Positions 15,067-23,166 of a stretch of DNA of 26,986 bases are shown here, piece after piece. The notes below the pieces were generated by a model that worked only from the letters and a program-made list of their open reading frames with translations, ran no database searches and was not told the DNA's origin. The DNA is taken from NCBI GenBank assembly GCA_002390205.1, contig DGOV01000032.1, positions 22,869 through 49,854 of the forward strand, in the 5' to 3' direction. The position numbers were made by a program, and so were the translations under genes. How positions within the stretch are numbered: the stretch's first letter is position 1; each line of letters opens with the position of its first letter. The stretch comes from Proteobacteria bacterium UBA4457 (GTDB taxonomy: Bacteria > Pseudomonadota > Gammaproteobacteria > Ga0077536).

Positions 15067-15567
15067 TTATTTTGAATTTAGCGATTTAGGCCCTAATTGG
15101 AGACCTAAAGTCCCGGAACGAGCTAATTCAAGGATACTTGAATCAACTAATCGGACAAACTCATCTAGCTGTGCTGAGGAACCGGTAATCTCTGCAGTAG
15201 AAACCCCTTCGGTAGTATCTAAGAGGGCACCTTCTAACTTACCCACTGCCTTCAGAATTTTGTCTTTTTCTAAATCATTATCGTGCCGCATCTTCACCAA
15301 AAGAAGTTCACGCTCAACTCGCAAACCATCACTCAGGTCGACAAGAACAATAACGTCAATAAGCTTGTTTAGCTGCTTGACGATTTGGTCAATAATCTGA
15401 GGAGAACCGCTAGTCACAACAGTCATTCTCGAAATAGTGGGATCTTCAGTTGGCGCGACTGAAAGCGACTCTATATTGTACGCGCGAGCAGAGAAAAGAC
15501 CTGCAACTCTCGATAAGGATCCCGCAGTGTTCTCTAGCAACAGGGCAAGCGTGTGTCGTTCTGTCAT
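15067..15567 (-). CDS. ilvH: Acetolactate synthase small (regulatory) subunit
   Basis: IlvH activates the catalytic subunit IlvI and gives it valine feedback sensitivity. The 166-residue protein has an N-terminal ACT domain, ALLLENTAGSLSRVAGLFSARAYNIESLSVAPTEDP (quoted in parts: ENTAGSLSRVAGLF at about 12-25), and a second ACT-like half from about residue 80. Its length matches IlvH (163 in E. coli) rather than the shorter IlvN or IlvM. The ENTAG loop, where valine binds between subunits, is intact, so feedback inhibition is expected. The ATG overlaps the ilvI stop by 4 bases, so translation is probably coupled. Confidence 0.95.
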   Translation of the reverse strand: MTERHTLALLLENTAGSLSRVAGLFSARAYNIESLSVAPTEDPTISRMTVVTSGSPQIIDQIVKQLNKLIDVIVLVDLSDGLRVERELLLVKMRHDNDLEKDKILKAVGKLEGALLDTTEGVSTAEITGSSAQLDEFVRLVDSSILELARSGTLGLQLGPKSLNSK

Positions 15568-17285
15568 GCTAGCTCACGATCATCTGTTGCCAAATGCATC
15601 TCATGTTGCCCTTTGCCTGCAGCAATCATGGGATAGACATTTTCAGTCTGATCTGTAATAAAATCCATTACCACAAGTCTATCTCGCAAGCCAAAAGCCT
15701 CTTCTAATGCACCAACTACGTCTCCAGGCTGATCAATTCGCATTCCTATATGCCCATAGCTTTCAGCCAGCTTCACAAAATCTGGCAGTGCATCCATATA
15801 AGAATTGGAATATCTTGATTCATAGAAAAATTCCTGCCACTGCCGCACCATCCCCATATATCTGTTGTTGAGACTTACCACCTTGATAGGTAAATTATAC
15901 TGAAGACATGTGGATAGCTCTTGGATACACATTTGGAAGCTCGCCTCACCAGTAACACAGGCTACAACGCTGTCAGGAAAAGCCAATTGTACGCCAATAG
16001 CGGCTGGCAAACCAAAACCCATAGTCCCTAATCCGCCTGAATTTATCCACCTGCGCGGTTTGTCGAAGGTGTAGTATTGAGCAGCCCACATCTGGTGCTG
16101 CCCTACATCAGAGGTAATATAAGCATCCCCATCCGTGACTTTGTGTAAGGCCTCGATCACCGATTGTGGCTTAATTAGCTTACTGGTTTTGTCGTAATCT
16201 AAACATTTTAGACTTGCCCATTCTTTAATCTGAGCCCACCAGAGATTCGTGGCACGATCGACAGGAGCTCGACCACTTGATTCTATAGCTTGATTCAACT
16301 CTCTAAGGACGCTGCGCACACCCCCTACAATAGGCACATCAACGTAGACATTTTTAGATATTGAAGCAGGATCTATATCGATATGAATAATTTTCGCTTC
16401 TGGACAAAATTTCTCTAGATCTCCAGTTACTCTGTCATCAAAACGAGCCCCAATGGATATCAAAACATCGCAGTGATGCATTGCCATATTGGCCTCATAT
16501 GTCCCATGCATACCAAGCATTCCAACAAACTGAGGGTCACTTCCGGGATACGCACCCAGCCCCATCAAGGTCTGCGTTACAGGGTAGCCTAGTAATCGGG
16601 CAAACTTAGTGAGCTCCTCAGACGCGTTACCGATCACAGCCCCACCGCCAGAATAAATCATGGGTTTTTTAGCCGACAATAACAAATCACAGGCTCGATG
16701 TATTTGCTCAGGATCACCGTCAACTGGAGGTTTGTAGGATCTCATAGTAACCGTTTTAGGGTAACTATAAGATGTAACTGCAGCTGTAACATCTTTAGGT
16801 AAATCAACTACGACTGGGCCAGGTCGCCCAGTACTGGCAACATAAAAAGCTTTTTTTATAGTCTCTGCTAAGTCTTCGACTCGCTGTACCAGAAAGTTGT
16901 GCTTAACGCATGGCCTAGTTATCCCAACGCAATCTACCTCTTGGAAAGCATCATTACCAATCAATGCAGTTGACACTTGACCGGTGAAAACAACCATAGG
17001 AATTGAGTCCATATATGCCGTAGCAATCCCTGTAACAGCATTTGTCGCACCAGGACCGGATGTCACAAGCACAACTCCAGGTCTTCCACAGGCACGCGCA
17101 TATCCATCCGCTGCGTGTGTCGCGCCTTGTTCATGCCGTACTAATATATGTTTGACTTTGTCCTGCTTGAAAATTTCATCATAGATGTGCAATACAGCAC
17201 CTCCAGGATAGCCAAACAGGAACTCTACGCCCTCATCAGAAAGGGCTTTTACAAATATTTCTGCTCCACGCAGTTGCTTATCCAA
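15564..17285 (-). CDS. ilvI: Acetolactate synthase large (catalytic) subunit
   Basis: IlvI condenses pyruvate with pyruvate or 2-ketobutyrate, the first common step to branched-chain amino acids, using thiamine diphosphate (ThDP), FAD and Mg2+. The 573-residue protein has the ThDP-activating Glu52 in RHEQGATHAADGYAR, the central FAD domain (RFDDRVTG), and the C-terminal ThDP domain ending its metal motif at SLNN. The first part of that motif reads GEASFQM (446-452). The usual metal-binding Asp is Glu447, as I recall from some pseudomonad-type homologues, but the following Gly is Ala448. The start is TTG at 17285, directly at the family N-terminus with an in-frame stop upstream. A possible leucine-rich leader lies 85 bases upstream. 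Confidence 0.95.
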   Translation of the reverse strand: MDKQLRGAEIFVKALSDEGVEFLFGYPGGAVLHIYDEIFKQDKVKHILVRHEQGATHAADGYARACGRPGVVLVTSGPGATNAVTGIATAYMDSIPMVVFTGQVSTALIGNDAFQEVDCVGITRPCVKHNFLVQRVEDLAETIKKAFYVASTGRPGPVVVDLPKDVTAAVTSYSYPKTVTMRSYKPPVDGDPEQIHRACDLLLSAKKPMIYSGGGAVIGNASEELTKFARLLGYPVTQTLMGLGAYPGSDPQFVGMLGMHGTYEANMAMHHCDVLISIGARFDDRVTGDLEKFCPEAKIIHIDIDPASISKNVYVDVPIVGGVRSVLRELNQAIESSGRAPVDRATNLWWAQIKEWASLKCLDYDKTSKLIKPQSVIEALHKVTDGDAYITSDVGQHQMWAAQYYTFDKPRRWINSGGLGTMGFGLPAAIGVQLAFPDSVVACVTGEASFQMCIQELSTCLQYNLPIKVVSLNNRYMGMVRQWQEFFYESRYSNSYMDALPDFVKLAESYGHIGMRIDQPGDVVGALEEAFGLRDRLVVMDFITDQTENVYPMIAAGKGQHEMHLATDDRELA

Positions 17286-17344
17286 TAGTTTTGCCTTTTT
17301 TACAGTCCAATGAAACCCATATACGAAGTAGCGAAAATATTAGA

Positions 17345-17374
17345 CTAAAAAGGGAAGGATTACTTCCTATTTAG
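17345..17374 (-). terminator. Candidate attenuator hairpin with T tract upstream of ilvI
   Basis: On the minus strand, GGAAG (17363-17367) and CTTCC (17353-17357) form a 5-base-pair stem with a 5-base loop, followed by C and five T residues (17347-17351). A second, outer pairing, CTAAA (17370-17374) with TTTAG (17345-17349), would extend it across a small internal loop and includes the leader peptide's stop codon. The stem is short, so it would be a weak terminator. I could not identify a convincing alternative antiterminator fold. Confidence 0.4.
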
Positions 17375-17400
17375 AGACTTAAATACAGTAATAGCAACAT
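17371..17400 (-). CDS. Candidate leucine-rich ilv leader peptide
   Basis: A nine-residue frame, MLLLLYLSL, ends 85 bases before ilvI. Six of nine residues are leucine, encoded by TTG, CTA, TTA, CTG, TTA and CTC. Leucine runs in short frames before branched-chain biosynthetic operons are the hallmark of ribosome-mediated attenuation, and a hairpin with a T tract follows at once. Against it, no SD precedes the ATG. A 60-codon frame stops only 2 bases upstream, so coupled re-initiation is possible. The sequence is certain; the role is inferred. Confidence 0.45.
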   Translation of the reverse strand: MLLLLYLSL

Positions 17401-17830
17401 TTTTAAGGAGTATTAAACAGTTCAGTGTAATTGAACGCTAGGCTAATGATATTCCTGAGTTTAGTCAAGTCGCCACTGCGCCATACCAGCGCTTTATTAA
17501 TCCACTTTCGGAAAAATCTCACGTAATTGAAAGTTTGATTCTCAAATTCTGCTCGGGAGGCAGCAGTATTCCAAAACAAGTCCATGCCTGAAACCGGTAT
17601 CTTATTTTGGTATTCTCACTAAAAGACGAACAATTTTATCACATCAACAAAGACTTAAATTAACTTAATTACCTAATTTATATAGAGTTTGCACGCTCTG
17701 TTACCACTCACAGAAGGATCTAAATATTTGATAGCAAAATGCCAGTATACTAAATGCGTATTTATTTTCGTGCAGGGATGCTTTTTATCTCGCACATTTG
17801 TAGTTCACCAAAAATAAAGTTACTGCGACC

Positions 17831-19534
17831 ATGAAAACTTCGAATTTTTTTATACCTACTTTACGAGAAGCCCCCTCTGAAGCTGAAATATCTAGCCATC
17901 GCCTGATGTTGAGAGCTGGTTTAGTGCGACAACTAGCCGCAGGAATATATACTTGGCTTCCACTAGGCCTCAGGGTACTTCGCAAAGTTGAAGCGATCAT
18001 ACGAGAAGAGATGGATCTTGCAGGGGCTCAAGAGGTATTGATGTCAAGTGTGCAGCCGGCCGAACTTTGGAAGGAATCGACAAGATGGGAGGCTTACGGC
18101 CCAGAGCTTCTTCGCTTTACCGATAGACATGACAGAGACTTCTGTTTAGGACCTACTCATGAGGAGATTATTACTGATTTAGTGAGAGGCGAAATAACAA
18201 GCTACAAGCAACTACCCTGCAACCTCTATCAGATACAAATGAAGTTTAGAGATGAGATCAGACCTCGCTTTGGCATTATGCGCGCCCGCGAATTTTTGAT
18301 GAAAGATGCCTACTCTTTCCACATAGATGCAGACTCTCTCGAAGAGACATATCAAAAAATGCATGCTACCTATTGCAAAATTTTCGACCGTCTAGGCCTA
18401 GAGTATCGGGCCGTTATAGCAGACACGGGTAACATCGGGGGATCGAAATCCCATGAATTTCATGTTTTAGCAGATTCTGGAGAAGACAGAATTGCCTTCA
18501 GCTCTCTAGGTAATTACGCGTCAAATATAGAAATGACTCCAGTCACTATGGATACATCAGAACCGTTATCGGGAACAGAGGTGATGAAAACTGTTGAAAC
18601 CCCGCAGCAACAGACAGTAAGAGAGGTCTGTGACTTTCTCAATACACCCTTATCCAAATGTCTTAAAACTCTTGTTTTAGAGGGCTCTAAGGGAAACTTG
18701 ATAGCGATAGTATTAAGAGGCGATCACGATCTAAATGTGGTAAAAGCTCAGAAATTAGACGAAGTAGCAACCCCTCTTCGCTTCGCTGAACCCGATGAAA
18801 TTTTAGCCACGATTGGTTGCCCTCCTGGTTCAATAGGTCCGGTTGGTCTCCCTGTTGATATTTTAGTCGACCAAGATGCAGCACTGGCTTCGGATTTCAT
18901 ATGCGGGGCAAATAAACATGGATATCACCTTACTGGAGTAAATTGGACACGTGATCTTCCCAGCCCTAAAGTCTTTGATTTGCGGGAAGTTGCCACGGGC
19001 GACCTTGCACCCGATGGCTTAGGAACCCTAGACATCAAAAAAGGTATTGAAGTAGGGCATATTTTCCAACTTGGAACAAAATACAGCTCAGCCATGAAAG
19101 CTAGCGTACTCAACGAGAATGGAAAAGCTGTGACAATGACTATGGGCTGCTACGGTCTTGGAGTTTCTAGAATCGTATCTGCGGCTATAGAGCAAAATAA
19201 CGATTCTAAGGGTATTATTTGGCCCAAACAGATGGCGCCTTTTTATTGCGCAATCGTCCCTATTAACATGCATAAGTCACCTTCTGTCCTCCAAAAAGCA
19301 ACTGTACTCTATGAAACATTGTCGAAAGAGGGGTATGAAGTTCTTTTCTGCGATAAACCAGAACGGCCCGGTGTAATGTTTACAGATCTTGAACTAATAG
19401 GGGTGCCTCATCGCCTAGTCCTCACAGAACGAGGTCTAGCTAAAGATGTGATCGAGTATAAAGGCCGCACGTCTGAAGAGACTCTTGAGGTTAAGTGGAG
19501 TGAGATCTCGAGCTTTTTAAACAAACTCCGGTAA
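17831..19534 (+). CDS. proS: Prolyl-tRNA synthetase (bacterial type with editing domain)
   Basis: ProS charges tRNA-Pro with proline. This 567-residue class II synthetase has motif 1 around GIYTWLPLGLRVLRKVE (about 38-54), the LGPTHEE substrate loop (106-112), and motif 2 in FRDEIRPRFGIMRAREFLMKDAYSF (about 138-162). An inserted YbaK-like editing domain that clears mischarged Ala-tRNA-Pro spans about 225-405, and motif 3 is GCYGLGVSRIV (about 438-448). An anticodon-binding domain completes the C-terminus. The length matches E. coli ProS (572). The ATG at 17831 begins at the family N-terminus, though no clear SD precedes it. It is followed after 6 bases by the ArsC-like gene. Confidence 0.97.
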   Translation: MKTSNFFIPTLREAPSEAEISSHRLMLRAGLVRQLAAGIYTWLPLGLRVLRKVEAIIREEMDLAGAQEVLMSSVQPAELWKESTRWEAYGPELLRFTDRHDRDFCLGPTHEEIITDLVRGEITSYKQLPCNLYQIQMKFRDEIRPRFGIMRAREFLMKDAYSFHIDADSLEETYQKMHATYCKIFDRLGLEYRAVIADTGNIGGSKSHEFHVLADSGEDRIAFSSLGNYASNIEMTPVTMDTSEPLSGTEVMKTVETPQQQTVREVCDFLNTPLSKCLKTLVLEGSKGNLIAIVLRGDHDLNVVKAQKLDEVATPLRFAEPDEILATIGCPPGSIGPVGLPVDILVDQDAALASDFICGANKHGYHLTGVNWTRDLPSPKVFDLREVATGDLAPDGLGTLDIKKGIEVGHIFQLGTKYSSAMKASVLNENGKAVTMTMGCYGLGVSRIVSAAIEQNNDSKGIIWPKQMAPFYCAIVPINMHKSPSVLQKATVLYETLSKEGYEVLFCDKPERPGVMFTDLELIGVPHRLVLTERGLAKDVIEYKGRTSEETLEVKWSEISSFLNKLR

Positions 19535-19540
19535 TCAACT

Positions 19541-19891
19541 ATGGAGATAACGATCTATCACAATCCGAATTGCTCAAAATCTCGTGAAGCTTTAGAACTA
19601 TTACGGTGCAAATCTTACAAGCTCAATGTAATCGATTATTTACAAAGCCCTTTGGGAGAAGAAGACATCAAATTTCTCTTGAAGGTACTCAACATGAAGG
19701 CCATAGAATTGGTCAGGAGAAAAGAAAAGTCATGGGCAAGTTTAGGGCTACATACAGGGTCGAGTGAAATTCAAATTATCAACGCCATGCTGGAAAACAG
19801 AGAATTAATAGAACGTCCAATTATTATAAATGGTTGTAGAGCAGCCATTGGTAGACCGATAGAAAATATCATGACGTTGTTAGAAAGTTAA
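19541..19891 (+). CDS. ArsC/YfgD-family reductase (arsenate reductase-like)
   Basis: This 116-residue thioredoxin-fold protein belongs to the ArsC family. The N-terminus HNPNCSKSR carries the single redox Cys11, and the C-terminal half has ERPIIINGCRAAIGRP, with the arginines that line the anion site. ArsC reduces arsenate with glutaredoxin. However, no arsenic-resistance genes lie nearby, and its neighbour is hda, as for E. coli yfgD, a homologue not clearly tied to arsenic. I therefore call the family, not arsenate reduction itself. It starts 6 bases after proS and is probably co-transcribed with it. It converges on hda. Confidence 0.88.
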   Translation: MEITIYHNPNCSKSREALELLRCKSYKLNVIDYLQSPLGEEDIKFLLKVLNMKAIELVRRKEKSWASLGLHTGSSEIQIINAMLENRELIERPIIINGCRAAIGRPIENIMTLLES

Positions 19892-19987
19892 TGTCCCACT
19901 ACAAAACTCTGTCATATTATTGATGGAGTGCCGGAAAAGCTCTAACAGCCGAGCATCACTTAGAGAAAAATTCTCTAACGATCTTAA

Positions 19988-20722
19988 TTAAATCTCAAGT
20001 TCACGCCCCTTTAAGAACTCTCTAACAAATGGAATGGTAAGCGAGCGACTATGCTCAAGAGATGCCGCGTCAAGTAGTACCAAAACTTCCGTCAAAAATA
20101 CCATATCCCTTTTATAATTTCTCATGATGAAATTTACTGTGCTTTGGGGAAGATCAAGGCCACGAATATTAGCCTCTTTTACGAGTAACTCTGTTTTATC
20201 GCTATCTGGCAATTCACGCAATTGATAGACAAGCCCCTCCCTAAAACGGGAGCTTAAATCTTGCAGGTCAAATCCGACCACATCTGGTCGCGACGTTGAA
20301 GAAAGTAACAGCCGTCCACCGCGCTCTTTTAGCTCGTTGTATAAATGAAAGAGTTTTTCCTCATTTGTATGAATCCCGCAGCATAGATCTACGTCATCAA
20401 TAGCGACAAGAGAAACTTCCGTAAGGTCGCAAAGAATCATTTCTAAGTTAGGGAGTATCGTTTTAACCGGCAGGTATATGGCGCGCTGATCTAGACGGTT
20501 AGCTTCCCTGACCGCGGCTTCAAGCAAATGTGATTTACCCGTCCCTCGCCCACCCCAGAGATAAACAGAAGAATAACTACTAACTGAACGCCACGCCTTC
20601 AAGGCGGACAGTATTTCCAAATTCACACCCGGCATATAACGCTGAAATTCATGGTGGGGGGCACGATATAGATCGAGCGTGAGCTGCGAAATCAAAGGCT
20701 TTCCTGAATAGTCGTCATTCAT
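19988..20722 (-). CDS. hda: DnaA regulatory inactivator Hda
   Basis: Hda, bound to the DNA-loaded sliding clamp, stimulates ATP hydrolysis by DnaA and so prevents re-initiation of replication. The 244-residue protein starts with a clamp-binding motif, QLTLDLY (13-19). It then has an AAA+ module: Walker A GGRGTGKS (57-64), Walker B with Asp109/Asp110, sensor 1 near SSTSRP (141-146), and the box VII segment LSSRFREGLVYQL (156-168) with a candidate arginine finger at Arg159. It lacks a DNA-binding domain, which separates it from DnaA. It starts one base after the perM stop codon, so the two are co-transcribed. Confidence 0.93.
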   Translation of the reverse strand: MNDDYSGKPLISQLTLDLYRAPHHEFQRYMPGVNLEILSALKAWRSVSSYSSVYLWGGRGTGKSHLLEAAVREANRLDQRAIYLPVKTILPNLEMILCDLTEVSLVAIDDVDLCCGIHTNEEKLFHLYNELKERGGRLLLSSTSRPDVVGFDLQDLSSRFREGLVYQLRELPDSDKTELLVKEANIRGLDLPQSTVNFIMRNYKRDMVFLTEVLVLLDAASLEHSRSLTIPFVREFLKGRELEI

Positions 20723-20723
20723 A

Positions 20724-21779
20724 TCAGGGCTGTAACTGACGGAGCCTAAGATGCCTCAATAAGACGACAGTAATCGCGGCCACTGGAAGTGCTAGTAAAA
20801 CGCCGGAAAACCCAAAGAGATGCCCTCCTGTCATGACCGCAAAAATAACCCATACCGGATGCAAGCCTATTCGGTCTCCCACTAGAAGAGGACTCAAAAC
20901 CATGCTCTCAAGTAATTGACCCAAACCGAAAACTCCAAAAATCTTCAGCATTTCTGAATAATGATCAAATTGTCCAAACCCAACGACAACCGCCAACAAT
21001 AATCCAACTATCACACCAAAGTATGGGACAAAACTAACTAAGCCGGCGATACAGCCAATAAGGAAAGCATACTTAACTCCCAGTATCTGAAGCCCAATCC
21101 CATAAAACAGACCCAAAACGAGCATTATTAGGAGCTGTCCTCTCAAAAACTCGGACAGAACAGCGTCCACCTCACAAGCGACCGTTTTTAGTTCTTCAAT
21201 AAATCGTTGCGGACAGATATTCACTACGCTACGCAATACCTTGTTCCAGTCTCGCATTAAATAAAAAGTTATCACAGGGACCAGAACTAAATATGCAACA
21301 CCCCCAAGGACATACTGGCCTGACTGACCAATCTTTGAGAACACTTGAGTAGCAAGCGATCCCAACTCTCTCCAATTGGTGAACAACATATTCTTCAACT
21401 GATCTGACTGCAAGGTTGCTGCATTAGCCCCAAACAAGGTTTTTGCCGGCACAGAAAAGCTATCACGAAGCTTCTCTATGGTTTCAGGGATCACAACTAT
21501 TAAGGCTGCCAATTCAGCTTGCAAGATAGGTAAGATAATTACCACCACAACGAAAAAGAACAGTATGAGGATGAGAAAAAAAGTCAATACACCGAAACCC
21601 CGAGACAATTTTCTGCATTCTAAAAAATGTACTATTGGTTGACCGAGATAAGCGACTATACCGCTTAAGAAAAAAGGCGATAAAACTGGCGCCAGTAGAT
21701 AAACAATGAGTACCGCGGCGGCTAAAAAAAGTCCAATGAGCATAGTATAAGATGGTCCTCTAATTGATTCAGACATCAT
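20724..21779 (-). CDS. perM: AI-2E family transporter / PerM-type permease
   Basis: This 351-residue integral membrane protein of the AI-2E/PerM (UPF0118) family has about eight hydrophobic helices: a pair at about 12-60, one at 65-88, and a cluster from about 150 to 335. A soluble loop separates the halves. The family segments GLVSFVPYFGVIVGLLLAV and LSPLLVGDRIGLHPVWVIFAVMTGGHLFG are clear. Members have been linked to autoinducer-2 export or Na+/H+ exchange; the substrate cannot be inferred here. The perM-hda adjacency resembles the yfgO/hda region of E. coli and favours the housekeeping PerM paralogue. Two consecutive ATG codons start the gene. Confidence 0.88.
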   Translation of the reverse strand: MMSESIRGPSYTMLIGLFLAAAVLIVYLLAPVLSPFFLSGIVAYLGQPIVHFLECRKLSRGFGVLTFFLILILFFFVVVVIILPILQAELAALIVVIPETIEKLRDSFSVPAKTLFGANAATLQSDQLKNMLFTNWRELGSLATQVFSKIGQSGQYVLGGVAYLVLVPVITFYLMRDWNKVLRSVVNICPQRFIEELKTVACEVDAVLSEFLRGQLLIMLVLGLFYGIGLQILGVKYAFLIGCIAGLVSFVPYFGVIVGLLLAVVVGFGQFDHYSEMLKIFGVFGLGQLLESMVLSPLLVGDRIGLHPVWVIFAVMTGGHLFGFSGVLLALPVAAITVVLLRHLRLRQLQP

Positions 21780-22106
21780 CTAATTCCTTTTAAAAAAACC
21801 GCAATTTTTATTCTACTGGTAGGATACACTCTATTAGTCGAGCGGATCATCCTGTGCCGTCAATAGCTATTAAGTGAAGGTTCCCCGATTATACATAACA
21901 GCAATTCCTTCCCCAAGTATTGGACCAATATTAGTCAGAACGCAGCAGAACTCTCTAACCAGACATTTTAAAATATGTTACTCTCAACTTCTTTCACTTA
22001 AACTCGTTGCGAGTGTAGACCCGCCTTCAGAATGGCATCGTGTAACAAATCCTACTGATGCGTTTCAACTGAGTAGACATCAACACAAATGCAACACCAA
22101 AAGTAT
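21780..22106. other. Intergenic region between perM and purM
   Basis: This gap of about 327 bases lies between the divergent perM and purM genes and should hold both promoters. I see no gene or RNA that I can name. The one clear structure is a short perfect inverted repeat, ACTCG-TTG-CGAGT (22002-22014), about 90 bases before purM. It could be an operator half-site pair or a small hairpin, but its length is within what chance allows. No recognisable PurR box or purine riboswitch was found by eye. Confidence 0.4.
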
Positions 22107-23165
22107 ATGACAAAAACCACGACAAAAAGACTTTCATACAGCGACGCGGGAGTTAATATCGAGCGCGGCGAAGAATTTGTAGCGAACATAGCGCCGCTTG
22201 CAGATGCGACGGCGAGAACCGGCGTTATGGGTGGGTTAGGCGGATTCGGCGGACTTTTTGATCTGAAAGCCACAGGGTTTCACGATCCTTTAATAGTGGC
22301 CGCCACTGATGGAGTTGGGACTAAATTACTTCTTGCGATTGATTTAAACCGCCATCACACAATAGGAATAGACCTTGTCGCTATGTGCGTAAATGACCTA
22401 GTGGTACAAGGAGCTCAACCTCTATTTTTCCTGGATTATTTCGCGACCGGAACATTGAGTCTCGAAGTTGCAGAGTCTGCGCTTAAAGGCATTGTAGAGG
22501 GCTGTCTTCAGTCAGATGCGGCTCTTTTAGGTGGAGAGACCGCAGAAATGCCACAAATGTATTCTCAAGACCATTACGACCTTGCTGGCTTCTGTGTAGG
22601 AGCAGTTGAACGAGAAGATTTAATCGACGGTTCTGATGTCAAAAGTGGAGATATTATCTTAGGTTTGGCTTCATCTGGAGTCCATTCAAACGGATATTCT
22701 CTTGTAAGAAAGATTATAGAGAAAAGTGGCGTCAATTATGACTATGTTCTAGAAAAAAAATCGCTAGGAGAAATCCTACTTGAGCCTACTCGAATATATG
22801 TCAAAACGATTATCAGTCTAATAAAGCAACACAAAGTAAATGCTATAGCTCACATCACCGGCGGCGGGCTCACGAAAAATATACCTCGTGTTTTACCAAA
22901 AGGCCTTAGTGCCCGAATCGACCTAAGTAGCTGGCCTGCGCCCACTATATTCAGTTGGCTAAAAGAGAAAGGTCAAGTCTCCTCTAGCGAAATGCTCAGC
23001 ACTTTTAACTGTGGGGTAGGAATGGTTTTAATAATCCCTGAGGACACCATTGCCGAGGCAGAAGTTTATCTCAAAGCTGCGGGGGAGAAAACCTATAGAA
23101 TTGGTGAAGTCACTGAAGGAGATCCACTTGTCGTGTATAAAAACGAATTATTTGTAGATAATTAA
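22107..23165 (+). CDS. purM: Phosphoribosylformylglycinamidine cyclo-ligase
   Basis: PurM closes the imidazole ring of purines, making aminoimidazole ribonucleotide from FGAM and ATP in the cytoplasm. The 352-residue protein has the N-terminal SYSDAGVNIERGEEF, the glycine-rich GGLGGFGGLFDL (42-53), ATDGVGTKLLLA (66-77) and GLASSGVHSNGYSLVR, all typical of PurM. An ATG at 22089 would add six residues. I prefer 22107 because MTKTTTKRLSYSDAG matches the usual start better; neither has a clear SD. In many gammaproteobacteria purN follows directly, but here purM ends one base before the convergent trmJ stop and no purN is present in the window. Confidence 0.93.
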   Translation: MTKTTTKRLSYSDAGVNIERGEEFVANIAPLADATARTGVMGGLGGFGGLFDLKATGFHDPLIVAATDGVGTKLLLAIDLNRHHTIGIDLVAMCVNDLVVQGAQPLFFLDYFATGTLSLEVAESALKGIVEGCLQSDAALLGGETAEMPQMYSQDHYDLAGFCVGAVEREDLIDGSDVKSGDIILGLASSGVHSNGYSLVRKIIEKSGVNYDYVLEKKSLGEILLEPTRIYVKTIISLIKQHKVNAIAHITGGGLTKNIPRVLPKGLSARIDLSSWPAPTIFSWLKEKGQVSSSEMLSTFNCGVGMVLIIPEDTIAEAEVYLKAAGEKTYRIGEVTEGDPLVVYKNELFVDN

Positions 23166-23166
23166 T

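Larger units (their letters stand above)
17286..17830. other. Intergenic region between ilvI and proS
   Basis: This A+T-rich gap of about 545 bases separates the divergent ilvI and proS genes and should hold both promoters. On the minus strand it contains a candidate leucine-rich leader peptide with a following hairpin (17345-17400). Just upstream is an open frame of 60 codons (17403-17585) with no recognisable homology and a poor ribosome site, which I do not call as a gene. On the plus strand TATACT (17746-17751) is a possible proS -10 element, but no well-spaced -35 matches it. I see no RNA gene here. Confidence 0.5.

Noticed and set aside
19541..19891. Arsenic resistance determinant
   Set aside because: The protein is ArsC-like but stands alone beside hda, as yfgD does in E. 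coli, with no arsB, arsR or acr3 nearby; a resistance role is not supported.
22002..22014. ACTCG-TTG-CGAGT inverted repeat upstream of purM as a regulatory operator
   Set aside because: Five-base arms are too short to separate from chance and no known operator consensus matches.
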